DNA of 64,000 bases from CATOSP01 sp965216155 (GCA_965216155.1 CBDCFD010000005.1:186001-250000); one strand, 5' to 3'; shown: positions 24,952 to 34,036, numbered from the stretch's first letter. Numbers and translations are program-made. The notes: generated by a model not told the origin, from the sequence alone.

Positions 24952-25653
24952 TTAGCTGAGGAACAGCAGCCTGCCGCAGGTGCTGCATTGGACTATCTGC
25001 CGGCCGCTGCGGACTCGCTGCTGTTGTTGGGTAGGCAGGGACATGCGGCACTCCTGGCACAGCCCTCTTTCCACCTTTGCTACGGCGCGCCCGTTCTTGG
25101 CAAGTCTCAGGGCCTCGTAGCGTTGCAGTGCGGCTGGCTCCACGTCGGCGGCCAACGCGGTGCGCTTAGCGGACGCCAACTCACGTTGCGAGGCGATCTC
25201 GAGCAACTGGTTACGCAACTCCGCCTGACGGTTTTCCCAACTCGACTGAGTTTCGGCAATCTTTTGCCTCAGCTCCGAGCACTTGTTGTCGGATTCTTCC
25301 AACCGGACGCTGAGTTCCAGAAGATCGCTATCCTGTTTCTCTAGTTGGCCCCGAACACTATCGGCTTCCTGCTCCAGACTGCTCAGGTCTCGCGGGTTGG
25401 CCACGCCCCCGCCAAAGAGCTGTTCGTCCAAGTGGGCTGAGCGTTGGCGCAGAGTCTCGACGTCCAATTGCTGGGTCCGGAGTAGACCTTTGAACTCTTC
25501 CAGGCGCTGTTCCTCATCCGAGAGGGCAGACCGAATGGACTCGAGTGCCGGTACACGGTCCAGTTCCTGCTCCGCCTCGGTACTCTGGCTGACCAGACGG
25601 TCCAGGTCCAGGTCCACCTCTTGTATGGAGAAGAGCTGTCTTACTGTGGTCAT
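24952..25653 (-). CDS. C4 zinc-ribbon coiled-coil protein (DUF164/CdsZ type)
   Basis: 233 residues from ATG at 25653. A long coiled coil (~residues 10-180, rich in LEE/LRQ heptads) leads into a C4 zinc ribbon with GLCQECRMSLP and QCSTCGRLLF at the C-terminus. This architecture is widespread and often lies near rnpB. Some members bind secreted or nucleic-acid partners, but the cellular role is not settled. It is divergent from sbcD. Confidence 0.88.
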   Translation of the reverse strand: MTTVRQLFSIQEVDLDLDRLVSQSTEAEQELDRVPALESIRSALSDEEQRLEEFKGLLRTQQLDVETLRQRSAHLDEQLFGGGVANPRDLSSLEQEADSVRGQLEKQDSDLLELSVRLEESDNKCSELRQKIAETQSSWENRQAELRNQLLEIASQRELASAKRTALAADVEPAALQRYEALRLAKNGRAVAKVERGLCQECRMSLPTQQQQRVRSGRQIVQCSTCGRLLFLS

Positions 25654-25942
25654 TGCGCCTACGCTTCGCGCCTTTAGTAGGCCACGCTTGAATCGTGCTT
25701 TTGATTCTAGGAACACCCGGAGCCCTTGTCAACTTAACTGGCGGCCGCTTACGACCGGATTACCGCGGACCGGGCGTGCTTTACGGCAACGTGGACGGCA
25801 CGCAACAAGGGTCCGTGGGACAAGACCGGCCCTTTCGGACTGGAGCCGGCATCCTGTATATTGGACCCCCGGCTACCACGCCACCCGATGCCGGGGCACA
25901 TGCGCATTCTGGGACATTGTGCGAAGGTTAGAGGCGGAGTTT

Positions 25943-27190
25943 ATGCGCATTCTGCATTTTTCCGACCTGCACATCGGTGTTGAGAACTACGGCCGCACCG
26001 ATCCGGCAACCGGCCTTTCCACCCGGCTCAATGACTTTCTCCAGTCTTTGGATGAGGTCGTCGAATATGCCTTGACTCAAAGCGTTGACCTCGTTCTGCT
26101 CGCCGGGGACGCATACAAGGGGCGTGATCCTTCACAGACCCACCAGCGGGAGTTCGCCAGGCGGTTGGCCAAGCTCTCTTCCGCCGGTATCCCGACGTTC
26201 CTGGTAGTAGGTAACCACGACCTGCCCAACGCGGTGAGCCGGGCCACGGCGGTGGAGATATTTCCAACCTTGGGAGTTCCCAATATCTACGTTGGCAGCA
26301 GCCTGGAGACCCACACGATTCCCACAAGATCAGGTCCACTGCAACTTCTGCCGGTCCCCTGGCCGCGGCGTAGCGGAATCCTAAGCCGGGAAGAGACGCG
26401 GGGTCTCTCGGTGGACGAGGTGAGGGAGGAAGTGCAGCGCCGGATGACCGCCTACATTCTGGACCGGTGTCAACACCTGGACCCGGGGATTCCGGCCGTG
26501 CTGTCGGGCCACGTGACGGTCAATGGGGCAACCGTGGGCACGGAGCGGTCGATGATGTTGGGCAACGATCACGTGCTGATGGCGGGCAACTTGGCCAGGC
26601 CGGAGCTGGACTACGTGGCCCTGGGCCATATCCACAAACACCAGGTGCTCCGCTGGGACCGGCCAATGATGGCTTACTCGGGCAGTCTGCAGCGGGTGGA
26701 CTTCTCAGAAGAGGCGGACGACAAAGGCTTCTGCGTCATAGACCTGGACCCGGCGGCGCCCCAGGGACAACGGTTGGTGGACTTCCAATTCCACAAGCTT
26801 GATGCGCGTCCCTTCGTCACCGTTGACGCCAAAGTCGAGACGGGAGATGACGATCCCACCGCCACCGTGCTGCGTTGTATCGAGTCCAAGGACGTGTCCG
26901 GAGCGATAGTCCGTGTCCGGATTGCCTTGCCTGGGGATGCCGCGCCGCGGCTGCGGGACGCGGAGATCAGGGAAGCGCTGCACTCGGCCCACTACGTAGC
27001 GTCAATCAGCAGGGAGTCCACCGATGGTCCGCGCCGTACCCGTCTCTCCCCCGAATCGGCCCGGGACCTGGAACCGATGCAGGCGCTCGGCATGTACCTG
27101 GAGAGCCGGGACATCGACCCCCAGCGGCGTGCCAAGATACTAGGTCGAGCAGCGGCCTTGATGGAGCAGGAGATGGCGGGGCCGGAGTAG
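25943..27190 (+). CDS. sbcD: SbcD/Mre11-type DNA exonuclease
   Basis: 415 residues from ATG at 25943 (GGCGGAG upstream); a longer frame overlaps the divergent gene and is excluded. Calcineurin-like motifs: ILHFSDLHIG at 3, LLAGDAYKGRDPS, VVGNHDLPNA, LSGHVTVNGA and ALGHIHKHQV. It would act as the nuclease of the SbcCD double-strand-break complex. No sbcC ATPase follows, which is unusual because the two are normally adjacent. Confidence 0.92.
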   Translation: MRILHFSDLHIGVENYGRTDPATGLSTRLNDFLQSLDEVVEYALTQSVDLVLLAGDAYKGRDPSQTHQREFARRLAKLSSAGIPTFLVVGNHDLPNAVSRATAVEIFPTLGVPNIYVGSSLETHTIPTRSGPLQLLPVPWPRRSGILSREETRGLSVDEVREEVQRRMTAYILDRCQHLDPGIPAVLSGHVTVNGATVGTERSMMLGNDHVLMAGNLARPELDYVALGHIHKHQVLRWDRPMMAYSGSLQRVDFSEEADDKGFCVIDLDPAAPQGQRLVDFQFHKLDARPFVTVDAKVETGDDDPTATVLRCIESKDVSGAIVRVRIALPGDAAPRLRDAEIREALHSAHYVASISRESTDGPRRTRLSPESARDLEPMQALGMYLESRDIDPQRRAKILGRAAALMEQEMAGPE

Positions 27191-27208
27191 GTGTATCGGG
27201 CGGGTCCG

Positions 27209-27391
27209 TTAAGCCGGGGGAATTATTATCGGCAGCGGCTCGACGCTGTCCAACCCGGGTGGATTGATGGAGTCCAAGGATTCCAGCAGTGCATTCAAGG
27301 TAAAGGTGACCTCGGTCAGGTCAGGGTCTTCGATCTCCAGGCCCACGGCGTGGCCCATGGCCTTCACTTCATCCTTGGTCAGGTCTGGCAT
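27209..27391 (-). CDS. GatC/AtzG-like small amidotransferase-associated protein
   Basis: 60 residues: LTKDEVKAMGHAVGLEIEDPDLTEV, then LNALLESLDSIN and a C-terminal VEPLPIIIPPA. The helical start and the -PLP- tail resemble AtzG and other short GatC-like stabilisers of amidases. No amidase gene is next to it. The ATG at 27391 is the only good start. Short length limits certainty. Confidence 0.6.
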   Translation of the reverse strand: MPDLTKDEVKAMGHAVGLEIEDPDLTEVTFTLNALLESLDSINPPGLDSVEPLPIIIPPA

Positions 27392-27517
27392 GACGAACTC
27401 CGTGCGAATATGGCGTTGTTGAGCGGCTGACCTGCCTGGAGTATACTACCAAAAACCCACGGGCGGCGGTCGCCCCGGCACACCATGACCCAAATCTTCA
27501 CCAAGTGAGCAAATGAC

Positions 27518-27808
27518 ATGGAACTTGGCCCCGAAACGAAGTTCACCAAATTCCCGGCGACCGTACACATGGGAGACTGGTCGTTTTTCCTCGTCCAGAG
27601 CAAGGGCGGTTACAAGCTATTCTCGACCATCTGCCCCCACGCCGGTAGTGAAGTGGTGGACTGGGGTACGACGTTCATGTGCCCTAGCCACGGCTGGCGG
27701 TTCGAGCAGGACGGCGGTGAGTGCATCAACGGTCCAATGGCCCGCATGATGGCCTACGAAGTGACCCTAAAAGATGGACGCCTCTTTGCCGACGTTCCAC
27801 TCGACTAA
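27518..27808 (+). CDS. Rieske [2Fe-2S] domain protein
   Basis: 96 residues, a single Rieske domain. The first ligand pair is CPHAG near 39-43, the second CPSHGW near 55-60, the C-x-H...C-x-x-H arrangement. It is the size of soluble Rieske ferredoxins that shuttle electrons to oxygenases or reductases. It precedes a nitroreductase by 69 bases on the same strand. Confidence 0.92.
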   Translation: MELGPETKFTKFPATVHMGDWSFFLVQSKGGYKLFSTICPHAGSEVVDWGTTFMCPSHGWRFEQDGGECINGPMARMMAYEVTLKDGRLFADVPLD

Positions 27809-27877
27809 GGGCCGATATACTCGTAGATAACTGGTCTCCAACCGACACTGTACGCGCCGCTTAGCCAAGTCCACAAC

Positions 27878-28528
27878 TTGTCCGATTCGACCTTGGGGGC
27901 AACATTGGAAGAGATAGGACTTTTCGACGCCATCGCATCTCAGCGCCAGATAACCCGGTTCAAGCGGGACCCCGTGCCCAGGGAAGTCATCGACCAAGTC
28001 ATCGACGCCGCCACCAAAGCGCCCAGCGGCGGCAATAGCCAGCCCTGGGAGTTCGTCGTAGTCACCGACCCTGACCTGATAAACAAGATTGGCGCCATCT
28101 ATCGGGAACTGTGGCTGGGTGCCCGCGGCGACGCGCCCGCCTCCGGGGAAAGCTCGGTCTACCGGGCGGCCCGATACCTGGCCAACCATTTCCACGAAGT
28201 CCCGGCGATGGTCCTGATTTGCGTAGACCATTCCAGAAGGGCCGGCTTCACCCCTGGCGACCCAATCGAACGGGGAAGCCAGAGTTCATCCATCTGGCTG
28301 GCCGTGCAGAACCTCTTCCTGGCCGCGAGAGCCTTGGGTCTCGGCACCCGCCTCACCACCACCCACATCAGGCGCGAGGACGAGGTTAGGGCGCTGCTGG
28401 GCATCCCGGACTACGTGGAGACCGTGTGCTTGACTCCCCTCGGATACCCGAGGGGCAACTTCGGCTCCACGACGCGCCGCCCGGCGTCCGAGGTTACGTC
28501 GTATAACTCTTGGGGAAACCGGGGCTAG
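27878..28528 (+). CDS. Nitroreductase-family FMN oxidoreductase
   Basis: 216 residues. AIASQRQITRFKRDPVP and ATKAPSGGNSQPWEFVVV give the FMN phosphate-binding motif. GLGTRLTTTHIRRED and the C-terminal PLGYPRGNFGSTTRRP complete the family pattern. It starts with TTG at 27878. Its stop overlaps by four bases the convergent membrane gene. Confidence 0.88.
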   Translation: MSDSTLGATLEEIGLFDAIASQRQITRFKRDPVPREVIDQVIDAATKAPSGGNSQPWEFVVVTDPDLINKIGAIYRELWLGARGDAPASGESSVYRAARYLANHFHEVPAMVLICVDHSRRAGFTPGDPIERGSQSSSIWLAVQNLFLAARALGLGTRLTTTHIRREDEVRALLGIPDYVETVCLTPLGYPRGNFGSTTRRPASEVTSYNSWGNRG

Positions 28529-28959
28529 GGTTCCCGGCGGGATGCGCCGCACCACATTTGACAGCCGGTAACGCCGGTGACCAGCGTGAAGAGCGGATTT
28601 ATATACACCCAGACCAGCAGGTGATTGTCACTCTGAACACTGCCGGCGCCAGCCGCCAGGTTGTCAAACCAGTTCCAGAAGAACCAGAGGGCCAGCAGGG
28701 CGGTGGCGTAGAACAGCAAGTTGATTTCCAGGTAGTCGCGGGTGATTCCGCCGTCTGGCCCGCTCCCGTACAGGGAACGCTTGCGGACGTAATTCCCAAT
28801 CAATGCGGCCACCACCGCCAGCGCCATGAACCAGTCGATGACATCCCATACCGGACCGGAGTCATAGTTCTGGAAGGCCGAGGAGACCAGGAAGTGAGCG
28901 GCCACTACGAGAGATGCCCCGACGAGGTAGACCGCAAACAGCTTTTTCAGTATGTCCAT
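28525..28959 (-). CDS. Four-segment integral membrane protein, unknown
   Basis: 144 residues from ATG at 28959. Hydrophobic segments lie at ~5-25 (LFAVYLVGASLVVAAHFLV), ~40-60 (DWFMALAVVAALIGNYV), ~80-100 (LLFYATALLALWFFW) and ~120-135 (INPLFTLVTGVTG). No motif identifies a function. Confidence 0.7.
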   Translation of the reverse strand: MDILKKLFAVYLVGASLVVAAHFLVSSAFQNYDSGPVWDVIDWFMALAVVAALIGNYVRKRSLYGSGPDGGITRDYLEINLLFYATALLALWFFWNWFDNLAAGAGSVQSDNHLLVWVYINPLFTLVTGVTGCQMWCGASRREP

Positions 28960-29082
28960 AGGTTGCCGCCCCCCGAAAGCCTGAAAGATTGACGCCGCCT
29001 CCATTATAGGCAACGCCGTGCCGTCTTGCAGTCCGGTCTGACAACGGGAATTGGGTAATTACGTCATGCCCGCGCCCGGCGC

Positions 29083-29547
29083 TCAGGCGAATCGGGCCTC
29101 CACCCAGCCCTTGTCGAAGGGAGTCCAGAAGTGGGAAGTCAGGGTCAGGTTTTGGAACTTCCACTCGCCGTTGACCCGGACGTATTCTTCGTCGTACCGG
29201 GCCGAACCCCACACGGCCCGGTTTCTCTCGGCGTAAGTGCAGGGTTGGAACAGATACCAGACGCCGGTGGCCCGGTCGCCGTCCACCTCGATTATCGGGT
29301 TCAAGACCATGTGGATGGCGAAGGGCAACCGCTCCGGGGCGTGCTTGAAAAACTCCCGGATAGCCTCCCGTCCCTCATTTCGCCCCCGCTCCTTGCCATC
29401 CCATACCGCGTCTTCAGTGAATAACTCGGCCAGGGCGTCGGCGTCATACTGGTCGTCACAGTAGGCGCAGTAGCGGCGTTTCAACCGCTTGATCGCTTCA
29501 ATGTCTTCTAATACGCGGACCCGTTTCTCCAAGTCTTCCAGGCTCAT
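29083..29547 (-). CDS. SnoaL-like/nuclear transport factor 2-fold protein
   Basis: 154 residues from ATG at 29547, preceded by AGGAGG. The N-terminus EAIKRLKRRYCAYCDDQYDADALAELF, then FTEDAVWDG and YDEEYVRVNGEWKFQNLTLTSHFW, is the SnoaL-like/ketosteroid-isomerase cone fold used by small polyketide cyclases, isomerases and dehydratases. It follows the SDR gene by 58 bases, suggesting a two-gene catabolic unit. Confidence 0.85.
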   Translation of the reverse strand: MSLEDLEKRVRVLEDIEAIKRLKRRYCAYCDDQYDADALAELFTEDAVWDGKERGRNEGREAIREFFKHAPERLPFAIHMVLNPIIEVDGDRATGVWYLFQPCTYAERNRAVWGSARYDEEYVRVNGEWKFQNLTLTSHFWTPFDKGWVEARFA

Positions 29548-29605
29548 TCCATGCCTCCTGTGTGAATGTGGTTTCCCTAAACGCTCTATTTCATGCTGAG
29601 ACTGC

Positions 29606-30382
29606 CTACATCGCCGTCCAACCCCCATCAACTATCAACAAATGTCCCGTTGTCGCCCTGGCCGATGGGCTCGCCAAGTAGACTGCCGCACCTACCAACT
29701 CCTCCGGCTCCATGCGTCGGCCTAGGGGCATGTGTGCCTCCATCTCCGCTTCCACCTCCTCCGGCGGTCGCGTGTCTGCTTCTTGCAACCCCGGAGTCGT
29801 CGTCGGGCCTGGTCCGATGGCATTTACCGTTATCCCGTACTTGATCCATTCCAGGGCTAATACCCGCGTCAGGTTGGCCACCCCACCCTTGCTGGCGCAG
29901 TAGGCCACCCGGTCCGGCCGCGCCACTATGGCCAGTTGGGAAGCTATGTTGATGATGCGCCCTCCGCCCCGGGCAATCATGGGGCGGGCCGCCGCCTGGG
30001 CGCAAAAGAACGCGCCCTTCAGGTTGGTGTCGATCACCGCGTCCCAGTCCTGTTCAGTCACTTCCAACGCCGGTTTTCTTCTGCGGATTCCGGCGTTATT
30101 CACCAGAATGTCCAATCGGCCGAAGTCCTGCACGACTTGGTCAACAGTCTCCCTGATGTTGTCGAGGTCCAGTACGTCCAGGGAGTAGGCCCGGCTTTCG
30201 CACCCCAGGTTGACTATCTCCTTAGCCGCGTCTTGGGTCTGTCCCGACTGGGCGGGAATGTCGGAGACCGCTACCTGCGCCCCTGCCTGGGCCAGTCCGA
30301 TGGCGAGGGCCCGGCCGATTCCCCTGGCGGAGCCGGTCACCAGCGCAACTTGTCCGGCCAAATTAAGTCCTTGATAATGCAT
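29606..30382 (-). CDS. Short-chain dehydrogenase/reductase
   Basis: 258 residues from ATG at 30382. TGSARGIGRALAIG is the cofactor motif, NNAG is at ~90, Ser in IINIASQLAI and the catalytic AYCASKGGVANL follow. NAIGPGPTTTPG and the GHLLIVDGGW tail are classical SDR features. It shares a transcription unit with the SnoaL-like gene; the substrate is unknown. Confidence 0.92.
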   Translation of the reverse strand: MHYQGLNLAGQVALVTGSARGIGRALAIGLAQAGAQVAVSDIPAQSGQTQDAAKEIVNLGCESRAYSLDVLDLDNIRETVDQVVQDFGRLDILVNNAGIRRRKPALEVTEQDWDAVIDTNLKGAFFCAQAAARPMIARGGGRIINIASQLAIVARPDRVAYCASKGGVANLTRVLALEWIKYGITVNAIGPGPTTTPGLQEADTRPPEEVEAEMEAHMPLGRRMEPEELVGAAVYLASPSARATTGHLLIVDGGWTAM

Positions 30383-30738
30383 TACAGTGTACCTCCCATC
30401 GCGATTTCGGACTGCCGCAAACTGCAGGCGGCGGCCAGTCCAGATTAGCATGTTTTCGTTGCCTCTACGGATTGGGCTGGCCATAACCCTGGGGGCTCAA
30501 TGGCTGCTCAGGGTAGGACCGCCAAGCGCAGCTAATCTGGGCCGGGAAGCACCACGGGTGTATCACGCATGGGTAGTATTATCCGTTGGCATACCAGGTC
30601 GCATATCCGGGAAGAGTGCCTATGCCCGCACAGGCAATGTACAGCTAACTTTGTGTTATCGTGTTGACATATCTCGGTCTTCAGATTAGACTGCGCCCAC
30701 TTGCCAATGGACCCACCAGGACACTGGAGATCGAGATT
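30383..30738. other. Divergent intergenic region with one promoter
   Basis: About 355 bases between the divergent SDR and bfd genes. Apart from the promoter at 30664-30692 I see no gene; the frames are short and unlike known proteins. Confidence 0.5.
30664..30692 (+). promoter_or_regulatory. Sigma70-type promoter upstream of bfd
   Basis: TTGACA at 30664-30669 and TAGACT at 30687-30692 are separated by exactly 17 bases, 46 bases before the bfd ATG. Iron-responsive control would be expected, but I do not see a convincing Fur box. Confidence 0.65.
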
Positions 30739-30987
30739 ATGTTCTTGTGTGTGTGCAAGGGTGTACGCGTTTCTGAGGCCGTAGATGCGGCCAAATCTGG
30801 AGCGGCGTCCCCCGAATCCATGATCGAACATTTCGGCTTCGAAGACGACGAGTGTTGCGGCAGGTGCGTGCGTGACATAGATGCTCTCGTTGTGTTGGTT
30901 TCCGGCGAACTCAAAAAGTCTCTAGCAAAAGACCGGACCGGGGCCGTCTCGAAGACACCAATGTCCCCAGTGACGGTCCTCCGATAA
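30739..30987 (+). CDS. Bacterioferritin-associated ferredoxin-like protein
   Basis: 82 residues from ATG at 30739. LCVCKGVRVSEAV gives the first two cysteines and DDECCGRCVRDI the second pair, matching the C-x-C-x(~32)-C-x2-C [2Fe-2S] pattern of Bfd. Bfd reduces and releases iron stored in bacterioferritin. The bfr gene follows on the same strand, supporting this role. Confidence 0.9.
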   Translation: MFLCVCKGVRVSEAVDAAKSGAASPESMIEHFGFEDDECCGRCVRDIDALVVLVSGELKKSLAKDRTGAVSKTPMSPVTVLR

Positions 30988-31141
30988 ATATCTAAGCTTC
31001 GCCACCAGTAGGGATTCCCAGTCGAGATAGCCCGGCGTTTGACGCGGTCAAATTGGTGGGCTATTATTTTGGCCCAGCCAGGCGGATACGAATCCCAAGA
31101 CGAGTAACCCAGCCGCTGGCCTGCACTTTAGAGAGGTCTCA

Positions 31142-31618
31142 TTGAAAGCTAAAGACGGTGTCGTCGAGTGCCTTAATAACATTCTGACCATCGAACTTAC
31201 GGCCATAAACCAGTACTTCGTACAGTCCGAAATGTGCAAGAACTGGGGCTTCAACCGCATGGCCGGCAGCCTCCGCTCCAACAGCCTGGAAGAGATGAAA
31301 GATGCCCAGGAATTGATTCAACACATCCTCTACCTGGAAGGAGTGCCCAACCTGCAACGATTGAACCAGGTGATGGTGGGAGAATCGGTGCTGGAGGACC
31401 TGGAACTGGACCTACAAGCGGAGGTGGGGGCGGTGTCGGCTCTCACTGAGGCCATTGCCCACTGCGCCCAGGTACAGGACTTCACGACCCGGGGTATGTT
31501 GGAGGGAATGGTCCGGTCTGAAGAAGAGCACGTAGACTGGATCGAGACCCAGCTCGAGACCATCAAGATAATAGGCATTGACCTGTACCTGAACCAGCAG
31601 ATACACGAAGACGGCTAA
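31142..31618 (+). CDS. bfr: Bacterioferritin with an altered ferroxidase ligand
   Basis: 158 residues from TTG at 31142 (GAGAGG upstream), aligning without gaps to the classical 24-mer subunit over its first 55 residues. Ferroxidase ligands E18 and E51, the later Glu (QAEVGAV) and the EEEHVDW Glu/His pair are present. The haem-ligand methionine M52 is kept. The position of the usual H54 is Asp (EEMKDAQE). It stores iron as ferric mineral. Changed ligand 54 may alter diiron-site chemistry. Confidence 0.93.
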   Translation: MKAKDGVVECLNNILTIELTAINQYFVQSEMCKNWGFNRMAGSLRSNSLEEMKDAQELIQHILYLEGVPNLQRLNQVMVGESVLEDLELDLQAEVGAVSALTEAIAHCAQVQDFTTRGMLEGMVRSEEEHVDWIETQLETIKIIGIDLYLNQQIHEDG

Positions 31619-31769
31619 CGTCCGATTTAGCCCTCTGGCCAACCCGAGTGCCTGGGTCCGCCGCTCCCGGTAAACATTGCCGGAGCGGCGTTCTCATTTC
31701 TCACCCGCCCGCCAACCAGGTCAGTCGAACTATATTGGCCAAGATACCTCTGAGCAATAACCTCTGAAC

Positions 31770-31931
31770 GAGAAAATTGCGAAACTCCCCGGCTGGGCTT
31801 GCTACCGCTGATGGAGGACGAATACCGTCAAAATGTCAGATGAATTCCACTTACCCTCATTGGCCGATGAATCCTATTCACGCTATTTTTCTTCTGTCTC
31901 TTCGGCAACTAAAGAGTTTCGCAATTTTCTC
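31770..31931. repeat. 18-bp perfect inverted repeat around a 126-bp spacer
   Basis: GAGAAAATTGCGAAACTC at 31770-31787 is the exact reverse complement of 31914-31931. Both copies also have CTCTGAAC nearby in direct orientation (before the left arm, after the right arm). The spacer includes the start of the small frame at 31833. Confidence 0.85.
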
Positions 31932-32063
31932 TCTGAACAGTTACGCTTGACACTCCAAGTGGCCAATTCTAAAATGGGAGCGCAGTCTACCCCTGATGGG
32001 GAGACTAGCTCCGGTGATTTGATCGTACTCGGGTTTTCCTGGGCCGCTGGGATCCTATGCTGA
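31833..32063 (+). CDS. Small hypothetical protein
   Basis: 76 residues from ATG at 31833; GGAGG lies 14 bases upstream, rather far. The product is Ser-rich with an amphipathic middle (SSATKEFRNFLSEQLRLTLQVAN). No family is recognised, and the right arm of the inverted repeat falls within it. It may be a chance frame in the 540-base gap between bfr and the peptidase gene, which otherwise holds nothing I recognise. Confidence 0.3.
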   Translation: MSDEFHLPSLADESYSRYFSSVSSATKEFRNFLSEQLRLTLQVANSKMGAQSTPDGETSSGDLIVLGFSWAAGILC

Positions 32064-32160
32064 CACAGACGGCCGGTGTGCTAAATACTAATTCCCCCTT
32101 TACCCCGCAGCGCCGGGGTTCTTCTGATACGGCCCCGTGTTTACTACTGGAGTCCCACTC

Positions 32161-33135
32161 GTGAATACCTCCTTGACCGCCGTAGAGGGTATCGAGGTCG
32201 GGCACTATACCGACCTTGCCCACGCCACCGGCTGTACTGTGACGATTTGCCGCCAGGGCGCCGTAGGGGGCGTCGACGTGCGCGGCGGCTCTCCCGGCAC
32301 CAGGGAGACCGACCTGCTTCGACCCGCCCACAGAGTTGACCGCGTTCATGCCGTCATGCTGAGCGGCGGCAGCGCATTCGGTCTGGACTCGGCTTCGGGG
32401 GTCATGAGTTTCTTGGAAGAGGAAGGAGTCGGCTTCCGGGCAGGCCCTGCCCTTGTTCCCATCGTGTCCGCGGCGATCCTCTTCGACCTGGGGTTCGTGT
32501 CCTCGGACGTGAGGCCGGGGCCGGAGGAGGGCCGGGCCGCGTGCCGGGCAGCCGGCGTAGGTCCCGTACTCGAAGGATCAGTGGGTGCTGGTACCGGAGC
32601 AACGGTCGCCAAGGGCAGGGGTCGCGGCTTCGCCCTGAAATCGGGGATAGGATCGGCCAGCATCCGGTTGCCTCAGGGACCGGTAGTGGCGGCCCTGGTC
32701 GCGGTCAACGCATACGGCGGAGTGTTCGACCACCGCACCGGACAGGTGATAGCCGGGCCGAGGCTAGAGGACGGGCGCGGAATGGCCGACCCGATGGAAC
32801 TCCTGCTCAGCCGGGGGCCGTTGGAGTCCGGCCCTGACATGGCCAATACCACCATCGGAATAGTCGCGACCGACGCGCCTTTGACCAGGGAGGAGGCCAA
32901 CCACCTGGCTACGCTGAGTCACGACGGCCTGGCTATGACGATCCGCCCTTGCCACACCATGCGGGACGGAGACACCATGTTCGCTCTGGCGACGGGCCGG
33001 CACATGGGAGCGTTTGACTTGACGAGCCTGGGCGCTGCCGCTGTCGAAGTAACCGCCCGTGCCGTAATTCAGGCCGTGAGGTCCGCCACGGGGCTGGGCG
33101 GTATTCCCGCGGCGGGTGAGTTGCCCAATGATTGA
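32161..33135 (+). CDS. P1-family (S58, DmpA-like) aminopeptidase
   Basis: ~324 residues from GTG at 32161. NTSLTAVEGIEVGHYTD is the family start. GGSAFGLDSASGVMSFLEEEGVG and GAGTGATVAKGRG are the conserved glycine-rich segments. DMANTTIGIVATDAPL holds the autoproteolysis site before a Thr, which becomes the N-terminal nucleophile. It overlaps the next gene by 8 bases (ATGATTGA), so the two are translationally coupled. Confidence 0.9.
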   Translation: MNTSLTAVEGIEVGHYTDLAHATGCTVTICRQGAVGGVDVRGGSPGTRETDLLRPAHRVDRVHAVMLSGGSAFGLDSASGVMSFLEEEGVGFRAGPALVPIVSAAILFDLGFVSSDVRPGPEEGRAACRAAGVGPVLEGSVGAGTGATVAKGRGRGFALKSGIGSASIRLPQGPVVAALVAVNAYGGVFDHRTGQVIAGPRLEDGRGMADPMELLLSRGPLESGPDMANTTIGIVATDAPLTREEANHLATLSHDGLAMTIRPCHTMRDGDTMFALATGRHMGAFDLTSLGAAAVEVTARAVIQAVRSATGLGGIPAAGELPND

Positions 33136-34018
33136 GCGAGACTCGGCGGTTGGCTTTATCGGTGCTGGAGTGCTGGGGAAAGGGCTCGCGCTGGCCTTGG
33201 CGCAGCGTGGGTACCGCGTAGCCGCTGCCGCCAGCCGGAGGCAAGAGTCGGCCCAGTGGCTTGCCGACCGGATCCCCGGTTGCCAGATGCGCGTTTCGGG
33301 CCAGGAACTAGCCGATGCCGTAGATATCGTCTTCATCACGACTCCGGATTCGGTGATCGCACAGATGGCCGGTTCGATACGTTGGCGGACGGGCCAGGCG
33401 GTGGTCCATTGTTGCGGTGCGGCATCCACCGAGATTCTTGCGCCTGCCGCAAACGCGGGAGCCCTCACCGGAGCGTTCCACCCATTCCAGACTCTCGCCG
33501 GCTTGGACTCGCCCGAGGAGACCGTTGAGCGGCTGGCGGGCGTTACCTTTGCGGTGGCGGGGAATGGCTGGCTGGCCGGCTACCTATCCCGGCTCGCCCT
33601 TGACCTGGGGGGGCAACCCATCACCATCGCAGTCGAGGACCGGCCTCTCTACCACGCTTCGGCCGTGATGGTATGCGGCTACCTGGTGGCGCTGATGCAG
33701 GCGGCGGCGGAAATATTGGAAGAGATCGGATTTTCCCCCGAAGACGCAATCCGGGCCATTTACCCTCTATCCCGCGCGACTATGGAAAACGTGGGGCGGG
33801 GAGGGTTGGTTGGCGCCGTCACCGGTCCCGTCCCGCGCGGGGACACCGAGACCCTTCGCACTCACCTAGAGTCCCTGTTTTTGAGGCTTCCGGACTTGGT
33901 CCCTCTGTATAGCAGTCTGGTCAGGGCCTCGCTGCCCTTGGGGGCGCGCCGGGGAGTGGGACCCGATGGCCTATTGGCCATCGAAGAGTTGATCGACCAC
34001 TACTCGAGCGCCGGATAA
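33128..34018 (+). CDS. Rossmann-like/DUF2520 oxidoreductase
   Basis: 296 residues from ATG at 33128. VGFIGAGVLGKGLALALAQRG is a dinucleotide-binding motif and IVFITTPDSVI the end of the Rossmann core. GAFHPFQTLAGLD and YHASAVMVCGYLVALMQAA mark the DUF2520 helical domain. The family resembles pyrroline-5-carboxylate and ketopantoate reductases. Placement directly before panB makes a ketopantoate reductase role plausible but unproven. Confidence 0.85.
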   Translation: MIERDSAVGFIGAGVLGKGLALALAQRGYRVAAAASRRQESAQWLADRIPGCQMRVSGQELADAVDIVFITTPDSVIAQMAGSIRWRTGQAVVHCCGAASTEILAPAANAGALTGAFHPFQTLAGLDSPEETVERLAGVTFAVAGNGWLAGYLSRLALDLGGQPITIAVEDRPLYHASAVMVCGYLVALMQAAAEILEEIGFSPEDAIRAIYPLSRATMENVGRGGLVGAVTGPVPRGDTETLRTHLESLFLRLPDLVPLYSSLVRASLPLGARRGVGPDGLLAIEELIDHYSSAG

Positions 34019-34036
34019 TCGCTGGAGGTTGGAGCT

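Noticed and set aside
25867..25896. CCCCGGC...GCCGGGG hairpin as a terminator
   Set aside because: Only a 7-bp stem with a 16-base loop in a divergent gene gap, and no T run; probably chance in GC-rich DNA.
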